From positions 1 through 44,075 of the forward strand of contig CAYPBJ010000018.1 in NCBI GenBank assembly GCA_964408945.1: a DNA stretch of 44,075 nucleotides, in the 5' to 3' direction. This DNA is from VMCP01 sp964408945 (lineage in GTDB: Bacteria; Bacteroidota; Bacteroidia; NS11-12g; UBA955). The translations under genes and the position numbers were made by a program. The notes under the pieces were generated by a model. That model did not search any database. It worked only from the letters and a program-made list of their open reading frames with translations, and was not told where the DNA came from. Positions within the stretch are counted from its first letter, which is position 1; each line of letters begins with the position of its first letter. Positions 17,054 through 26,213 of this stretch are shown piece by piece.

Positions 17054-18688
17054 ATGCACATTCGATTGCCTAAGTGGTTTATTCTATCAATTCTCACTTT
17101 TTTCTTGAGCACAGGAGCAAAATGGTCTGCTGATTTATTTGATTATGCCAAAAATTTAGAAATCTTCGCTGCAATCTATGAAGAACTCGGGAACTCTTAT
17201 GTTGATGAAATTGAACCCGGTGACCTTTCGAAAAAAGCCATCGATGCCATGCTCAAAAGCTTAGATCCCTACACCGTTTTTTTCTCAGAATATCAAGCCG
17301 AAGAAGCTATGATTGAGCGTCAAGGTGAATATGGTGGTGTTGGTTGTAGAGTCATTCAACGTAATCAATATCCCATGATTTCTGAACTTTTTCGGGGATA
17401 TGCCTTCGATAAAGCAGGTGTACAACTGGGCGATTACATTCTAAAAGTGGGTGAAGTTGACCTGAAGAATCAGACCCCAGATGAACTCATGCAATATTTC
17501 AGGGGTGCGCCAAACTCTAAATTCCAAATTACCATCAAACGCGATAATGAAACCCTCATAAAATCGATAACCCGCACCTTGGTTGAAACTAAAAGTGTTT
17601 CTTATTCAGGGTTTCTAACCAATCCTACCTACAAAAACCTGGGCTATATAAAACTGGATGAATTCGGACAAGGCTGTGCAGGCGAAATTCGAAGCGCAAT
17701 CAAGAAAATGCAATCGGAAGGCACTCTGCAAGGCCTCATTCTTGACCTTAGAGACAATGGAGGCGGGCTCCTTGACCAAGCAGTTGATATTGTTGGTGCT
17801 TTTGTACCACAAGGAACAACCGTAGTTACCCTCAAAGGGGCTCATGAAAAAGGGCCTAAAACCTGGAAAACACAAAATGCTCCCATAGCAATCAACCTTC
17901 CACTTGTTGTTCTGATCAACAGCAAATCAGCATCAGCCTCCGAAGTTGTCAGCGGAAGCCTTCAAGATTTAGATCGTGCGGTAATTCTCGGTCAAAATTC
18001 ATTTGGAAAAGGTCTCGTACAAAACTATGCCATGCTACCTTATCGCACCCAAATGAAATTAACAACCGCTCGCTATTATACTCCCTCCGGCAGATGCATT
18101 CAACGATTGCAATACCAAGATCGTGACGAGCAAGGAAATGCAAAAATACAAGCCAAAAAAACGTTTAAGACCTCTAAGGGAAGAACTGTATTCGATGCAG
18201 CAGGCGTAGATCCAGATATAGAAATCCCTCTTTTCAACGGAAACTCCCTCATTCATTGGATGAATAAAAATTACTTGCTTTTTGATTGGGCCAACCAATA
18301 CTATTCAAAATCCACTTTCAATCCTCATAACATCAATCAAAATGACCTTTTAGAAAATTTCAAAGGCTTCTGCTTGCAGCAGGCACCATTAATCTTGAAA
18401 AAATCACTGACCGAACATTCTAAAAAATTATCTCAAGATAGTTTGTGGGTCAATCAACTCCAACTCCTCAAATTTCAAGAACAACAAATGAAAGACCAAA
18501 TCATCGCCTCGTTCAAGAATCACCCCAGCGACTATAAAATTGCCCTAACCAAAGAACTTCTCCAAAGAATTCCTTCTGCAACCGAACAACAGAGTATATG
18601 GCTTTCCCTCGATCCTGAAATCAAACAATGCGGTGATGTACTCTTAAACCCTACCAAAATCAATCAAACACTCAATCCTAAACCCTAA
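17054..18688 (+). CDS. S41 family C-terminal processing protease (CtpA/Prc type)
   Basis: 544 residues with an N-terminal signal/anchor (KWFILSILTFFLSTGA). A PDZ domain lies at roughly residues 90-175 (GEYGGVGCRVIQ, AGVQLGDYILKVGEVDL). The protease domain contains LDLRDNGGGLLDQAV and the catalytic segment SASASE, with Ser294 as predicted nucleophile and Lys319 in NSFGKGLVQ as general base. The 25-residue Ser-Lys spacing equals that of E. coli Prc. It cleaves C-terminal regions of envelope proteins in the periplasm. The C-terminal ~150 residues are helical and Gln-rich. The stop codon shares one base with the next start (TAATG), indicating coupled translation with the TauE-like gene. Confidence 0.93.
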   Translation: MHIRLPKWFILSILTFFLSTGAKWSADLFDYAKNLEIFAAIYEELGNSYVDEIEPGDLSKKAIDAMLKSLDPYTVFFSEYQAEEAMIERQGEYGGVGCRVIQRNQYPMISELFRGYAFDKAGVQLGDYILKVGEVDLKNQTPDELMQYFRGAPNSKFQITIKRDNETLIKSITRTLVETKSVSYSGFLTNPTYKNLGYIKLDEFGQGCAGEIRSAIKKMQSEGTLQGLILDLRDNGGGLLDQAVDIVGAFVPQGTTVVTLKGAHEKGPKTWKTQNAPIAINLPLVVLINSKSASASEVVSGSLQDLDRAVILGQNSFGKGLVQNYAMLPYRTQMKLTTARYYTPSGRCIQRLQYQDRDEQGNAKIQAKKTFKTSKGRTVFDAAGVDPDIEIPLFNGNSLIHWMNKNYLLFDWANQYYSKSTFNPHNINQNDLLENFKGFCLQQAPLILKKSLTEHSKKLSQDSLWVNQLQLLKFQEQQMKDQIIASFKNHPSDYKIALTKELLQRIPSATEQQSIWLSLDPEIKQCGDVLLNPTKINQTLNPKP

Positions 18689-19557
18689 TGGATTTCGCCC
18701 TCATTCTCATTGGCTCAGTTGGCGGACTACTCGCCGGAATCATGGGAGTAGGCGGTGGATTGATTTTTATTCCGGTACTGACTTATTTGTTCTCTCAACA
18801 AGGGTTACCTACTGATGAAATAGTAAAGTTCACCCTAGCCAACTCCATTGCATTAGTTTTTGCATCCGGAATTTCAGGCATTTTTAGACAATACCGCTTG
18901 GGCATCTACAACGTCAAGAACTCCCTCAGCGTAGGAATTCCAGGTGCCGCTGCTGCCGCACTTACCAGTTACCTCATTCAACAAGGTTCTTGGTACAGCC
19001 ATCAACGCTTCTCCTATGTATTTCTCATTTTTCTTTTGATCTCAATTTCAAATATGCTGTTCATCCGTGACCCCCGTCTCCCGACCCCTGACCCCCGTCT
19101 CCCGTCACCCGACCCCCGTCTCCCGACCCCCGTCACCCGTCACCCGTCACCCGACCCCCGAACCCTAAAACCCATTTTCGTCGGTTTGTTAGCAGGTTCT
19201 GTCGTTTCCCTTTCTGGACTTGGCGGCGGAATTATCATGGTGCCCCTGTTCCGTATGCTACTCAAAATGCCCACTAAATCGGCTACTGCCCTGTCACTAA
19301 GTGTAGTGCCCTTGTTGGCAATCTTGCCTATCATTCAGTATATCAATCAACCAAGCGTTCCCAATTTACCGCTTTGGCATACACAATATCTAGTTTGGCC
19401 TTATTATTTACCCATGGCAACAGGCGTGATTTTTTTCTCATCTTTTGGACAGAAATTAGCCACAAAAATGTCAGCCATTTCTATTCGAGTTATATTTGCA
19501 CTCCTGTCTCTAACTATTTTGATTAAAACTGTTTATGAATTATTTCAAACTCTATAA
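18688..19557 (+). CDS. TauE/SafE-family transporter with repeat-encoded central loop
   Basis: 289 residues. Two homologous membrane halves each start with a Gly-rich motif: GLLAGIMGVGGGLIFIPVL near residue 15 and GLLAGSVVSLSGLGGGIIMVP in the second half. About eight transmembrane helices are expected. TauE/SafE proteins are inner-membrane permeases linked to export of sulfite, sulfoacetate or related anions; the substrate here is unknown. The halves are joined by an unusual Pro/Arg-rich loop (about residues 127-162) built from DPRLPTP-like heptads. It is encoded by the heptanucleotide array at 19069-19159. The gene overlaps the protease by 1 nt and the following M28 peptidase by 23 nt. Confidence 0.88.
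   Translation: MDFALILIGSVGGLLAGIMGVGGGLIFIPVLTYLFSQQGLPTDEIVKFTLANSIALVFASGISGIFRQYRLGIYNVKNSLSVGIPGAAAAALTSYLIQQGSWYSHQRFSYVFLIFLLISISNMLFIRDPRLPTPDPRLPSPDPRLPTPVTRHPSPDPRTLKPIFVGLLAGSVVSLSGLGGGIIMVPLFRMLLKMPTKSATALSLSVVPLLAILPIIQYINQPSVPNLPLWHTQYLVWPYYLPMATGVIFFSSFGQKLATKMSAISIRVIFALLSLTILIKTVYELFQTL
19069..19159 (+). repeat. 13-unit heptanucleotide tandem array, C-rich, inside the TauE-like gene
   Basis: Thirteen consecutive 7-nt units can be read. Types are GACCCCC (units 1, 4, 7, 9, 13), GACCCCT (3), GTCTCCC (2, 5, 8) and GTCACCC (6, 10, 11, 12). A degenerate fourteenth unit follows at 19160-19166. The array is far more GC-rich than its surroundings. Three units make 21 nt, so the protein shows a seven-residue repeat. 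Because 7 is not divisible by 3, gain or loss of one or two units would change the reading frame. The complementary strand has a GGG-containing run in every unit, giving strong G-quadruplex potential. Confidence 0.97.
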
Positions 19558-21244
19558 AATTTCCGCTGCTGTTTTGTTTTTCGGGGGATGCTCTCTCGCA
19601 TCAGCCCAATCTAATAAACCCACGCCAGCTGAAGAACAAAAACTCAGACTCAAAACACATATCAGCTACCTAGCCTCCGATGAACTGAAAGGCAGACAAA
19701 CAGGCTCTCCCGGAGAAGTGATGAGTGCTGAATACATATCCAAAGAATTCAAAAAAAACGGACTAAAACTTTTAGGTAAAAACGGGTACCAACAATTCAC
19801 CATCACCCAATTTCGAATAGCCGGTGACGATTGTAAACTCGTTTTAATTTCTCCAGATGGCGCTGCGCCTCCAAGAGAATTTGAATTATTCACCGATTAT
19901 TATCCCCTCTCACCCACCGTCAATTACGACAGCTGCCAAGGCGAAGCCATTGACATGGGGTATGGTATTGTTGCTGAAAAACTAGGCAAAAACGACTACG
20001 AAAACGTAGATGTAAAAGGTAAAATAGTGGTTATCAGAAACGGTTATTTCGCCCAAGATGAAAACCCACACAGCGAATTGGCCAACTATGCAGATGTATC
20101 TACAAAGGTTAAAGAAGCCGAAGCTCGCGGAGCTGCTGGAGTGATATTCTTGAGAAACTCCGCAAACGACGAACACATGAGCGGCAAGCTAGCAAGAACT
20201 ACCATTCCCAGCAACTTCCCCGTGTTCTATTTCAAATCAAATTTTGGTTTCCCCAAGGGTCTTCACGTGAAAATGGTCAGCAAAGTGGTTTCTCCAACCG
20301 CATTAGGACATAACGTTATTGGATATAAGAACAACTTCCGCCGTAAAACAGTCATTGTTTGCGCTCACCATGACCATATTGGTTACAACGAATACGAAAA
20401 TAGCCGCTATAATGGTCCTCAAGCCATACACAACGGAGCCGATGACAATGCATCTGGAGTGGCTGCAATGATTGAACTTTCTAAACAATTAAAAAAATGG
20501 GGATACCGCAAACATAATTACCTTTTCATTGCCTTTAGTGGAGAGGAACTTGGACTTTTGGGATCCAAATTTTTTACTCAAAACCCTTTAATTGACATGA
20601 AAAAAGTCAATTATGTAATCAACATAGATATGTTGGGAAGAATTGACTCTACCAAGAAAACATTAACCATCAACGGCGTTGGAACATCTCCTGTTTGGAA
20701 ACAAACATTATCTAAAATCAAAACAGATACCACATTGCTCTATATCGCCACTACTGAAAGCGGTATGGGTCCATCAGACCACGCAAGTTTCTATCTTGAA
20801 AATAAACCTGTTTTGCACTTCTTCTCGGGTCAACATAGAGATTATCATACCCCTGATGACGATGAAAATCGCATCAATTATGACGGAATGGTATATAGTA
20901 TTGATGTGATTAAGAAAATCGTCAAACAAAATAAGCGTAAGAAATTACCCTTCACAAAAACAGTAGATCCATCACCCGGAAAAACTCGCTTCAAAGTAAC
21001 CATGGGTGTTATGCCTGACTATTCCTACAGCAATAAAGGACTCCGCATTGACGGTGTAACCCCTGACAAGGCTGCTGCTAAAGCAGGACTTCAAAGAAAT
21101 GACATCGTTTTGAAATTGGGCGACTTTTCAGTAAACGACATCCAAGATTACATGTCGGCTTTAGGCAAATTCAACCCCGGCGATAAAACCAAAGCAACCA
21201 TTCAACGCGGTTCTGAAACCCTAGAAGTAGACATCCAATTTTAA
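19535..21244 (+). CDS. M28 family metallopeptidase with PA and C-terminal PDZ domains
   Basis: 569 residues. The N-terminus is a signal peptide, possibly of lipoprotein type (LFFGGC, Cys19), or cleaved after ASAQ. Residues about 130-240 form a PA-type insert. The M28 zinc site is intact: His278 in CAHHDHIG, Asp303 in GADDNASG, Glu337/Glu338 in FSGEELG, Asp365 in NIDMLGR and the His of YHTPDD. The last ~80 residues are a PDZ domain (IDGVTPDKAAAKAGLQRNDI). It is an envelope or secreted aminopeptidase that would feed amino acids from peptides. It overlaps the TauE-like gene by 23 nt and is followed 6 nt later by metF. Confidence 0.92.
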   Translation: MNYFKLYKISAAVLFFGGCSLASAQSNKPTPAEEQKLRLKTHISYLASDELKGRQTGSPGEVMSAEYISKEFKKNGLKLLGKNGYQQFTITQFRIAGDDCKLVLISPDGAAPPREFELFTDYYPLSPTVNYDSCQGEAIDMGYGIVAEKLGKNDYENVDVKGKIVVIRNGYFAQDENPHSELANYADVSTKVKEAEARGAAGVIFLRNSANDEHMSGKLARTTIPSNFPVFYFKSNFGFPKGLHVKMVSKVVSPTALGHNVIGYKNNFRRKTVIVCAHHDHIGYNEYENSRYNGPQAIHNGADDNASGVAAMIELSKQLKKWGYRKHNYLFIAFSGEELGLLGSKFFTQNPLIDMKKVNYVINIDMLGRIDSTKKTLTINGVGTSPVWKQTLSKIKTDTTLLYIATTESGMGPSDHASFYLENKPVLHFFSGQHRDYHTPDDDENRINYDGMVYSIDVIKKIVKQNKRKKLPFTKTVDPSPGKTRFKVTMGVMPDYSYSNKGLRIDGVTPDKAAAKAGLQRNDIVLKLGDFSVNDIQDYMSALGKFNPGDKTKATIQRGSETLEVDIQF

Positions 21245-21250
21245 TCATTC

Positions 21251-22207
21251 ATGAAAATCATTGATCATATAGCGCAACGAAACAGCAGAACACTCTTTTC
21301 TTTTGAAATTTTGCCTCCTCTGAAAGGATTTGGCATTCAAAGCATTTTTGAAGGCATCGATCCTCTAATGGAGTTCAACCCTTCATTCATTGATGTTACT
21401 TATCACCGCGAAGACTATGTTCTAAAACAGCGTCCTGACGGAACCTATGACCGAGTATCTACCAGAAAAAGACCCGGCACTGTTGCCATTTGTGCCGCCA
21501 TTCAAAATAAATACCACATTGATGCTGTACCCCACATTATTTGCGGCGGTTTTACCAAAGACGATACTGAAACAGCACTCATAGAACTAAATTTCATGGG
21601 TATTGATAACATACTCGCTTTAAGAGGTGACGCGCGTAAAGGCGATACTCACTTCATTCCTGAAGCGGGTGGAAATAAAAATGCTTTAGATCTGATTCAT
21701 CAAATTAAAAACATGAATTCGGGCATTTATCTCGATGAAGAATTAACCCAAGGACAAGAATCAAAATTTTGCATTGGTGCAGCATGTTATCCTGAAAAGC
21801 ACATGGATGCGCCAAACCTTTCTAGCGATTTAAAATACCTTAAACGCAAAGTAGAAGCGGGTGCCGAGTTCTTGGTAACCCAAATGTTTTTTGATAATAA
21901 ATACTATTTTGATTTTGTTCAAAAATGCCGAGAAAACGGAATAAACGTTCCTATCATTCCAGGTATAAAACCCATATCAGCTAAATCTCAATTGCGCAAC
22001 CTTCCCAAAATTTTTCATATTGACCTTCCTGAGGATTTGGTGAATGCAGTTGAAGCTTGTAAAAGCAACGAAGATGTTGTTCAAGTGGGTATTGAATGGG
22101 CCATCCAACAGTGTAAAGAACTCATGGAGCATGGAGCTCCTGTACTTCATTTTTACACCATGGGAAAATCACACCAAACCAAAGCTATCTGCGAGAAACT
22201 CTTCTAA
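21251..22207 (+). CDS. metF: Methylenetetrahydrofolate reductase
   Basis: 318 residues, about the usual length for bacterial MetF. Motifs include FSFEILPPLKGFG at the N-terminus, FIDVTYHRED, then HIICGGFTKDDTETALIEL and the FAD-binding segment NILALRGDARKGD. FCIGAACYPEKHMDAP and FLVTQMFFDNKYYFDFV follow. It reduces 5,10-methylene-THF to 5-methyl-THF for methionine synthesis. The gene is 6 nt after the M28 peptidase gene and 25 nt before rsgA, so it appears to be transcribed with the plus-strand run. No S-adenosylmethionine riboswitch is seen in the short upstream gap. Confidence 0.95.
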   Translation: MKIIDHIAQRNSRTLFSFEILPPLKGFGIQSIFEGIDPLMEFNPSFIDVTYHREDYVLKQRPDGTYDRVSTRKRPGTVAICAAIQNKYHIDAVPHIICGGFTKDDTETALIELNFMGIDNILALRGDARKGDTHFIPEAGGNKNALDLIHQIKNMNSGIYLDEELTQGQESKFCIGAACYPEKHMDAPNLSSDLKYLKRKVEAGAEFLVTQMFFDNKYYFDFVQKCRENGINVPIIPGIKPISAKSQLRNLPKIFHIDLPEDLVNAVEACKSNEDVVQVGIEWAIQQCKELMEHGAPVLHFYTMGKSHQTKAICEKLF

Positions 22208-22232
22208 ATTAGAATCAATTCTGAGCAAATTA

Positions 22233-23162
22233 ATGCAAGCCACCATCACCAAATCTACCGGAAGTTGGTACATAGCCCGCACTGATTCTGGTGATTTATG
22301 GCAATGCCGTACCCGCGGCAAACTTCGTCTTGAAAATCTCAATACCAGCAACCCAGTTGCCGTTGGTGATGTTGTTTCCATTGAACCAGATCCCAATTAT
22401 GAACATACTGCTAGCATCGTAAAAATTGAACAGCGCAAAAATTGGATCATCAGAAAAGCAAACAAACTGAGCTCTCAACGCCAAATTCTAGCCTCTAACC
22501 TCGATGCTGCTGTGATGGTTGCCAGCTTGGTAGCCCCTAGAACCTCCCTTGGCTTTATTGATCGTTTTCTTCTTTGTGGACAGTCCTTTCACGTTCCTAC
22601 CATCTTATTCATCAATAAAGTAGATCTATTGGGCGAACAACGACAAGAATTCCTCCAAGAAATTCAATCCATCTATGCCAATGCCGAAGTTGAAATTTAT
22701 GCCGGTTCTGCTCTAGAGCCTGATTCTTTAGAAGATTTCAAAAAAAGAATTAACGGACAACGCGTTCTGCTCATGGGACACTCAGGAGTGGGTAAATCAA
22801 CCGTTTTAAACGCCCTTTATCCCCAATTTTCCGCCAAAGTAGGCAACATCAGCAACGCCCATTCCAAAGGAAAACATACCACTACCTTCGCCGAAATGTT
22901 CACCACCGAAGACGGCACTCAACTCATTGACACCCCTGGAATTCGTGATTTTGGTGTAGTTGACCTCAAAGAAAACGATATTCACCTATATTTTCCCGAA
23001 TTTCGCAAATACATGAAACAGTGCAAATTCTCCAATTGCTCGCATACACACGAGCCCTCTTGCGGAGTGCTTTTTGCCCTTGAAAATCAATTAATTCCCG
23101 AAGCCCGTTATTACAGCTACCGAAGCATACTCGCCGATGAAGATGACGATATTTTCAAATAA
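22233..23162 (+). CDS. rsgA: Ribosome small-subunit-dependent GTPase A
   Basis: 309 residues from ATG 22233-22235 (MQATITKSTGSW). The frame is open further upstream to 22044 but that stretch overlaps metF in another frame and is not family-like. It has an N-terminal OB fold (about 1-70). The GTPase is circularly permuted: NKVD (128-131) comes before the P-loop GHSGVGKST (182-190), SKGKHTT and DTPG (233-236). A zinc-binding C-terminus has Cys264, Cys269, His271 and Cys277. RsgA promotes late 30S subunit maturation. The 3' end overlaps the following lipoprotein gene by 26 nt. Confidence 0.95.
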   Translation: MQATITKSTGSWYIARTDSGDLWQCRTRGKLRLENLNTSNPVAVGDVVSIEPDPNYEHTASIVKIEQRKNWIIRKANKLSSQRQILASNLDAAVMVASLVAPRTSLGFIDRFLLCGQSFHVPTILFINKVDLLGEQRQEFLQEIQSIYANAEVEIYAGSALEPDSLEDFKKRINGQRVLLMGHSGVGKSTVLNALYPQFSAKVGNISNAHSKGKHTTTFAEMFTTEDGTQLIDTPGIRDFGVVDLKENDIHLYFPEFRKYMKQCKFSNCSHTHEPSCGVLFALENQLIPEARYYSYRSILADEDDDIFK

Positions 23163-24546
23163 ATACATTCTTTCTTTTTTCGGGGGATGCCTTTTTCTGT
23201 TATCCTCTTGCATCAAAGACCTTGATTTTGCAAGCAGCGCAAACCTCAAATGGTCAAAAGATACTGTTTACTTTGACACCATTTTCACCCGCGACAAAAC
23301 CACCGGATATCCCATTTCAGTTACCAAACTCATCAGCATAAAAAATCCTGAAAATAGATGGGTAAAAGCTGATTTTTCTGTTGTTGGAGGCAAAAATTCG
23401 CCTTTTTCAATCAATATCGACGGCATAGCAGGTCCAGAAATTTCCGGACTAGAAATTGCACCTAAAGACAGCGTTTTCGTTTTCGTTCAATGCCGACTTC
23501 AAGCCAATAACCAAACACAACCCGCCTTGGTTTTAGACAGTCTTTATGCACGAGTTGGAAACAAGCAATCCAAACTAATTCTCGCCGCTTATGGCTGGGA
23601 TGCACATTATGTAAAAGACACTGTATTTCCCGCCAATACAATCTGGTCAGACCAAGTAAAACCTTACGTCATCATAGGAGCAGCGGTAGTTGCCCCCGGT
23701 AGAACATTCCAAATCAACCAAGGTGTAAAAGTGTACGCGAGTGCTCAAACCGTTCTCTATGTTTTGGGTGATTTACAATTGAATGGCACGGCTCAAAATC
23801 GTATCACCATCAAAGGAGATAAACCCGTTTCTTCCACAGAAAAACTTCCCAATCAATGGGGCGGAATTTGGTTTCTTCCCGGTGGAAAAGGAAACCTAGA
23901 ATATTCAGATATAACCAATGCCTCTGTTGGACTCAGGGCAGACTCTACTGGCTGTGGTAATTCACCATGTGTGAACCTCTCTCAAACACGAATTCAATTT
24001 TGCGGCACAGCGTGCCTTATCGGACTTGGTGGTGCAATAAAAGCGGAAAACTGCCTTTTTGCCGATGCAGGCACCTATACCTTTCTCGCTTATTTCGGCG
24101 GAAAATACCAATTCAACAATTGCACCTTTGCTGAACATTCTAACTTTGGAAACCGACAAGAAGGTTCTTTTGCTGTTACAAATACCTACCGTGATGGGAA
24201 CGGTAAACTTCTAGCATCCAATGATCTAGATTTAAAAATCACCAATTGTTTGGTCTGGGGATATAAAATAGATGAAATCACCACAGATAAGGTTTCCCAA
24301 AGTGCTTGGGCCATCTCCGATGAAAACAACTACTTCAAATCCAAAAACGAATACGACCATTGGAATAAAACAACAAATATTTTCAATCGTGACCCATTAT
24401 TTGAAAATGTCAGCAACGGAGATTACCAACTAAAAAGTAATTCACCGGCAATTTCCTCGGCAAATATAGCAACCGCTTCTACAATAGATATACTGGGAAA
24501 ACAAAGAAAATCAGCTCCAGACATAGGAGCATACGAAAAATTCTAA
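23137..24546 (+). CDS. Lipoprotein with right-handed beta-helix and choice-of-anchor-Q-like C-terminus
   Basis: 469 residues. An N-terminal lipoprotein signal ends at LLSSC (about residue 25). An internal ATG (23143) is an alternative start. The first ~180 residues look like an immunoglobulin-like domain (KNPENRWVKADFSVVGG, APKDSVFVFVQC). The middle is a beta-helix (GTAQNRITIKGDKP, WGGIWFLPGGKGNLEYSDITNASVGL, CLFADAG, NCTFAEHS). The end, NSPAISSANIATAS then DILGKQRKSAPDIGAYE, matches the choice-of-anchor Q style terminus seen in Bacteroidota. It should sit in the envelope as a lipid-anchored, possibly surface-exposed protein. No catalytic role can be assigned. It converges with tadA, overlapping 4 nt. 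Confidence 0.82.
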   Translation: MKMTIFSNKYILSFFGGCLFLLSSCIKDLDFASSANLKWSKDTVYFDTIFTRDKTTGYPISVTKLISIKNPENRWVKADFSVVGGKNSPFSINIDGIAGPEISGLEIAPKDSVFVFVQCRLQANNQTQPALVLDSLYARVGNKQSKLILAAYGWDAHYVKDTVFPANTIWSDQVKPYVIIGAAVVAPGRTFQINQGVKVYASAQTVLYVLGDLQLNGTAQNRITIKGDKPVSSTEKLPNQWGGIWFLPGGKGNLEYSDITNASVGLRADSTGCGNSPCVNLSQTRIQFCGTACLIGLGGAIKAENCLFADAGTYTFLAYFGGKYQFNNCTFAEHSNFGNRQEGSFAVTNTYRDGNGKLLASNDLDLKITNCLVWGYKIDEITTDKVSQSAWAISDENNYFKSKNEYDHWNKTTNIFNRDPLFENVSNGDYQLKSNSPAISSANIATASTIDILGKQRKSAPDIGAYEKF

Positions 24547-25007
24547 CCTCTTTTAGCCTTAAAAAATTTCTGCATGAGTTGTCGGCTCTCTTCGGCCATA
24601 ACTCCTCTTAGTACTTCTACTTTTTTGCCAAAAACTTGTTCCGCTAAAGCCAAACGTTCAAAACCGCTCTTTGGTTCTGACAACCCAAAAACAACTTGCT
24701 TAAATCGAGCCCATTGAATAGCACCAGCACACATGACACAGGGCTCAACCGTAATATAAATAGTGCATTCATCCAAAAATTTACTTCCTAAAAACTGCGC
24801 TGCACTAGTAATTGCCAACATCTCAGCATGAGCCGTGACATCAACCAATCGCTCTGTTTGATTATACCCTTTACCTATGATTCTGTTTTGATGCACCACC
24901 AATGCGCCAATAGGAATTTCATCCTCATCAAATGCTTGTTGAGCCAATTGAAGAGCCTTCCCCATGAAATATTCATGTCCCAAAACATTGCTTTCATCTG
25001 TCGACAT
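24543..25007 (-). CDS. tadA: tRNA adenosine(34) deaminase
   Basis: 154 residues. The deaminase zinc site is complete: His60 and Glu62 in HAEML, and Cys90 and Cys93 in PCVMCAGA. Upstream, EIPIGALVVHQNRIIGKGYN is the standard N-terminal strand region. TadA converts A34 to inosine in tRNA-Arg(ACG). The related CMP/dCMP and guanine deaminases share the fold, but the PCVMCAGAIQWARF context and length favour TadA. It is divergent from bshA, with 75 nt between the start codons. Confidence 0.92.
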   Translation of the reverse strand: MSTDESNVLGHEYFMGKALQLAQQAFDEDEIPIGALVVHQNRIIGKGYNQTERLVDVTAHAEMLAITSAAQFLGSKFLDECTIYITVEPCVMCAGAIQWARFKQVVFGLSEPKSGFERLALAEQVFGKKVEVLRGVMAEESRQLMQKFFKAKRG

Positions 25008-25082
25008 AATCCTACTTTAAAAGAGTTTCTGTAAAGATAATGTGCTTACTGACATTTTTTGCGGAACTTTGTTAGTATAAGA

Positions 25083-26213
25083 ATGAGAGTTGGAATTGTT
25101 TTGTATCCCACCTTCGGTGGCAGTGGAGTTTTGGCCACCGAATTGGGTAAAGCCCTCGCTAAAAAAGGCCACGAAATTCACTTTATCAGTTACAATCAAC
25201 CTGCCCGACTTGACTACTTTCTAGAAGGAATTTTCTTTCATGAAGTCATCATTCCACAATACCCTCTTTTTGAACATGCACCCTACGAAACTGCCTTAGC
25301 GGGCAAAATCGTTGAAATTGTACGCTCAAATCAATTAGAAGTGCTTCATGTTCATTATGCCATTCCGCACGCATCTGCTGCACTATTAGCTAAACAAATA
25401 TTGGCTGAATCAGACATATATATTCCAGTAGTTACCACCCTGCATGGAACCGATATCACCCTAGTTGGTAGAGAGGCATCTTACGAGCCCGTAGTTTCAT
25501 GGAGCATCAACAATTCAGACGCCGTAACTGCCGTATCTGAAAGTCTGAAAGCAGATACCTATGAACATTTCAAAATCAGAAGAGACATTCATGTAATTCC
25601 AAACTTTATTGATTTTGAACGTTTCAACAAACAACCCAAATCGCACTTTAAGATGGCAATTGCCCCACACGGCGAGAAAATTGTGGTTCACACTTCCAAC
25701 TTCAGAAAAGTAAAAAGAGTAGGCGACGTAATCAGAATTTTTGACCTCATACAACAACAAACACCCGCCAAATTACTTCTCATTGGCGACGGCCCAGAGC
25801 GCTCAAACATTGAAAAAGTTTGCCGTGAACTGCGAGTGTGTGACAAAGTAACCTTCCTCGGTAAACAAGAAGCTGTTGAAGAAATACTTTCTGTTTGCGA
25901 CCTTTTTCTGCTCCCGTCTGAACGCGAGAGTTTCGGACTCAGCGCCCTCGAAGCTATGGCATGTGAAGTACCTGTAATTTGCTCTAATGCCGGAGGACTT
26001 CCCGAAGTTGTAGATCACGGAATTAACGGCTACCTCGCTGATGTAGGCGACATCGAAACCATGGCTAATTACGCTATAGATCTTTTGAAAAACGATCAAG
26101 CACTGAAAGAATTCGGCAAACAGGCCCTTTCAAAAGCGAAACAATTTTCACTAGATAACATCATAAATGAATACCTAGCGGTTTATGAATCAACGCTGAA
26201 TGTGAAGCTTTAA
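25083..26213 (+). CDS. bshA: N-acetyl-alpha-D-glucosaminyl L-malate synthase (bacillithiol pathway)
   Basis: 376 residues from ATG 25083 (MRVGIVLYPTFGGSGVLATELG), which matches the family N-terminus; a TTG extension to 25059 is unlikely. It is a GT4/GT-B glycosyltransferase. LHGTDITLVG, VIPNFIDFERF, LLIGDGPERS and the donor-site motif LLPSERESFGLSALEAMACEVPV are all present. BshA joins GlcNAc from UDP-GlcNAc to L-malate, the first step of bacillithiol synthesis, the main low-molecular-weight thiol in many Bacteroidota. The bshB and bshC genes are not in the window. The 3' end overlaps the convergent sigma-factor gene by 24 nt. Confidence 0.94.
   Translation: MRVGIVLYPTFGGSGVLATELGKALAKKGHEIHFISYNQPARLDYFLEGIFFHEVIIPQYPLFEHAPYETALAGKIVEIVRSNQLEVLHVHYAIPHASAALLAKQILAESDIYIPVVTTLHGTDITLVGREASYEPVVSWSINNSDAVTAVSESLKADTYEHFKIRRDIHVIPNFIDFERFNKQPKSHFKMAIAPHGEKIVVHTSNFRKVKRVGDVIRIFDLIQQQTPAKLLLIGDGPERSNIEKVCRELRVCDKVTFLGKQEAVEEILSVCDLFLLPSERESFGLSALEAMACEVPVICSNAGGLPEVVDHGINGYLADVGDIETMANYAIDLLKNDQALKEFGKQALSKAKQFSLDNIINEYLAVYESTLNVKL

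Noticed and set aside
19069..19166. Possible CRISPR array or minisatellite-type CRISPR-like repeat
   Set aside because: Units are 7 nt with no spacers and lie in frame within a coding region, so this is a simple tandem repeat.
22044..22232. N-terminal extension of rsgA
   Set aside because: It overlaps metF in another frame and precedes the family-typical start at 22233.
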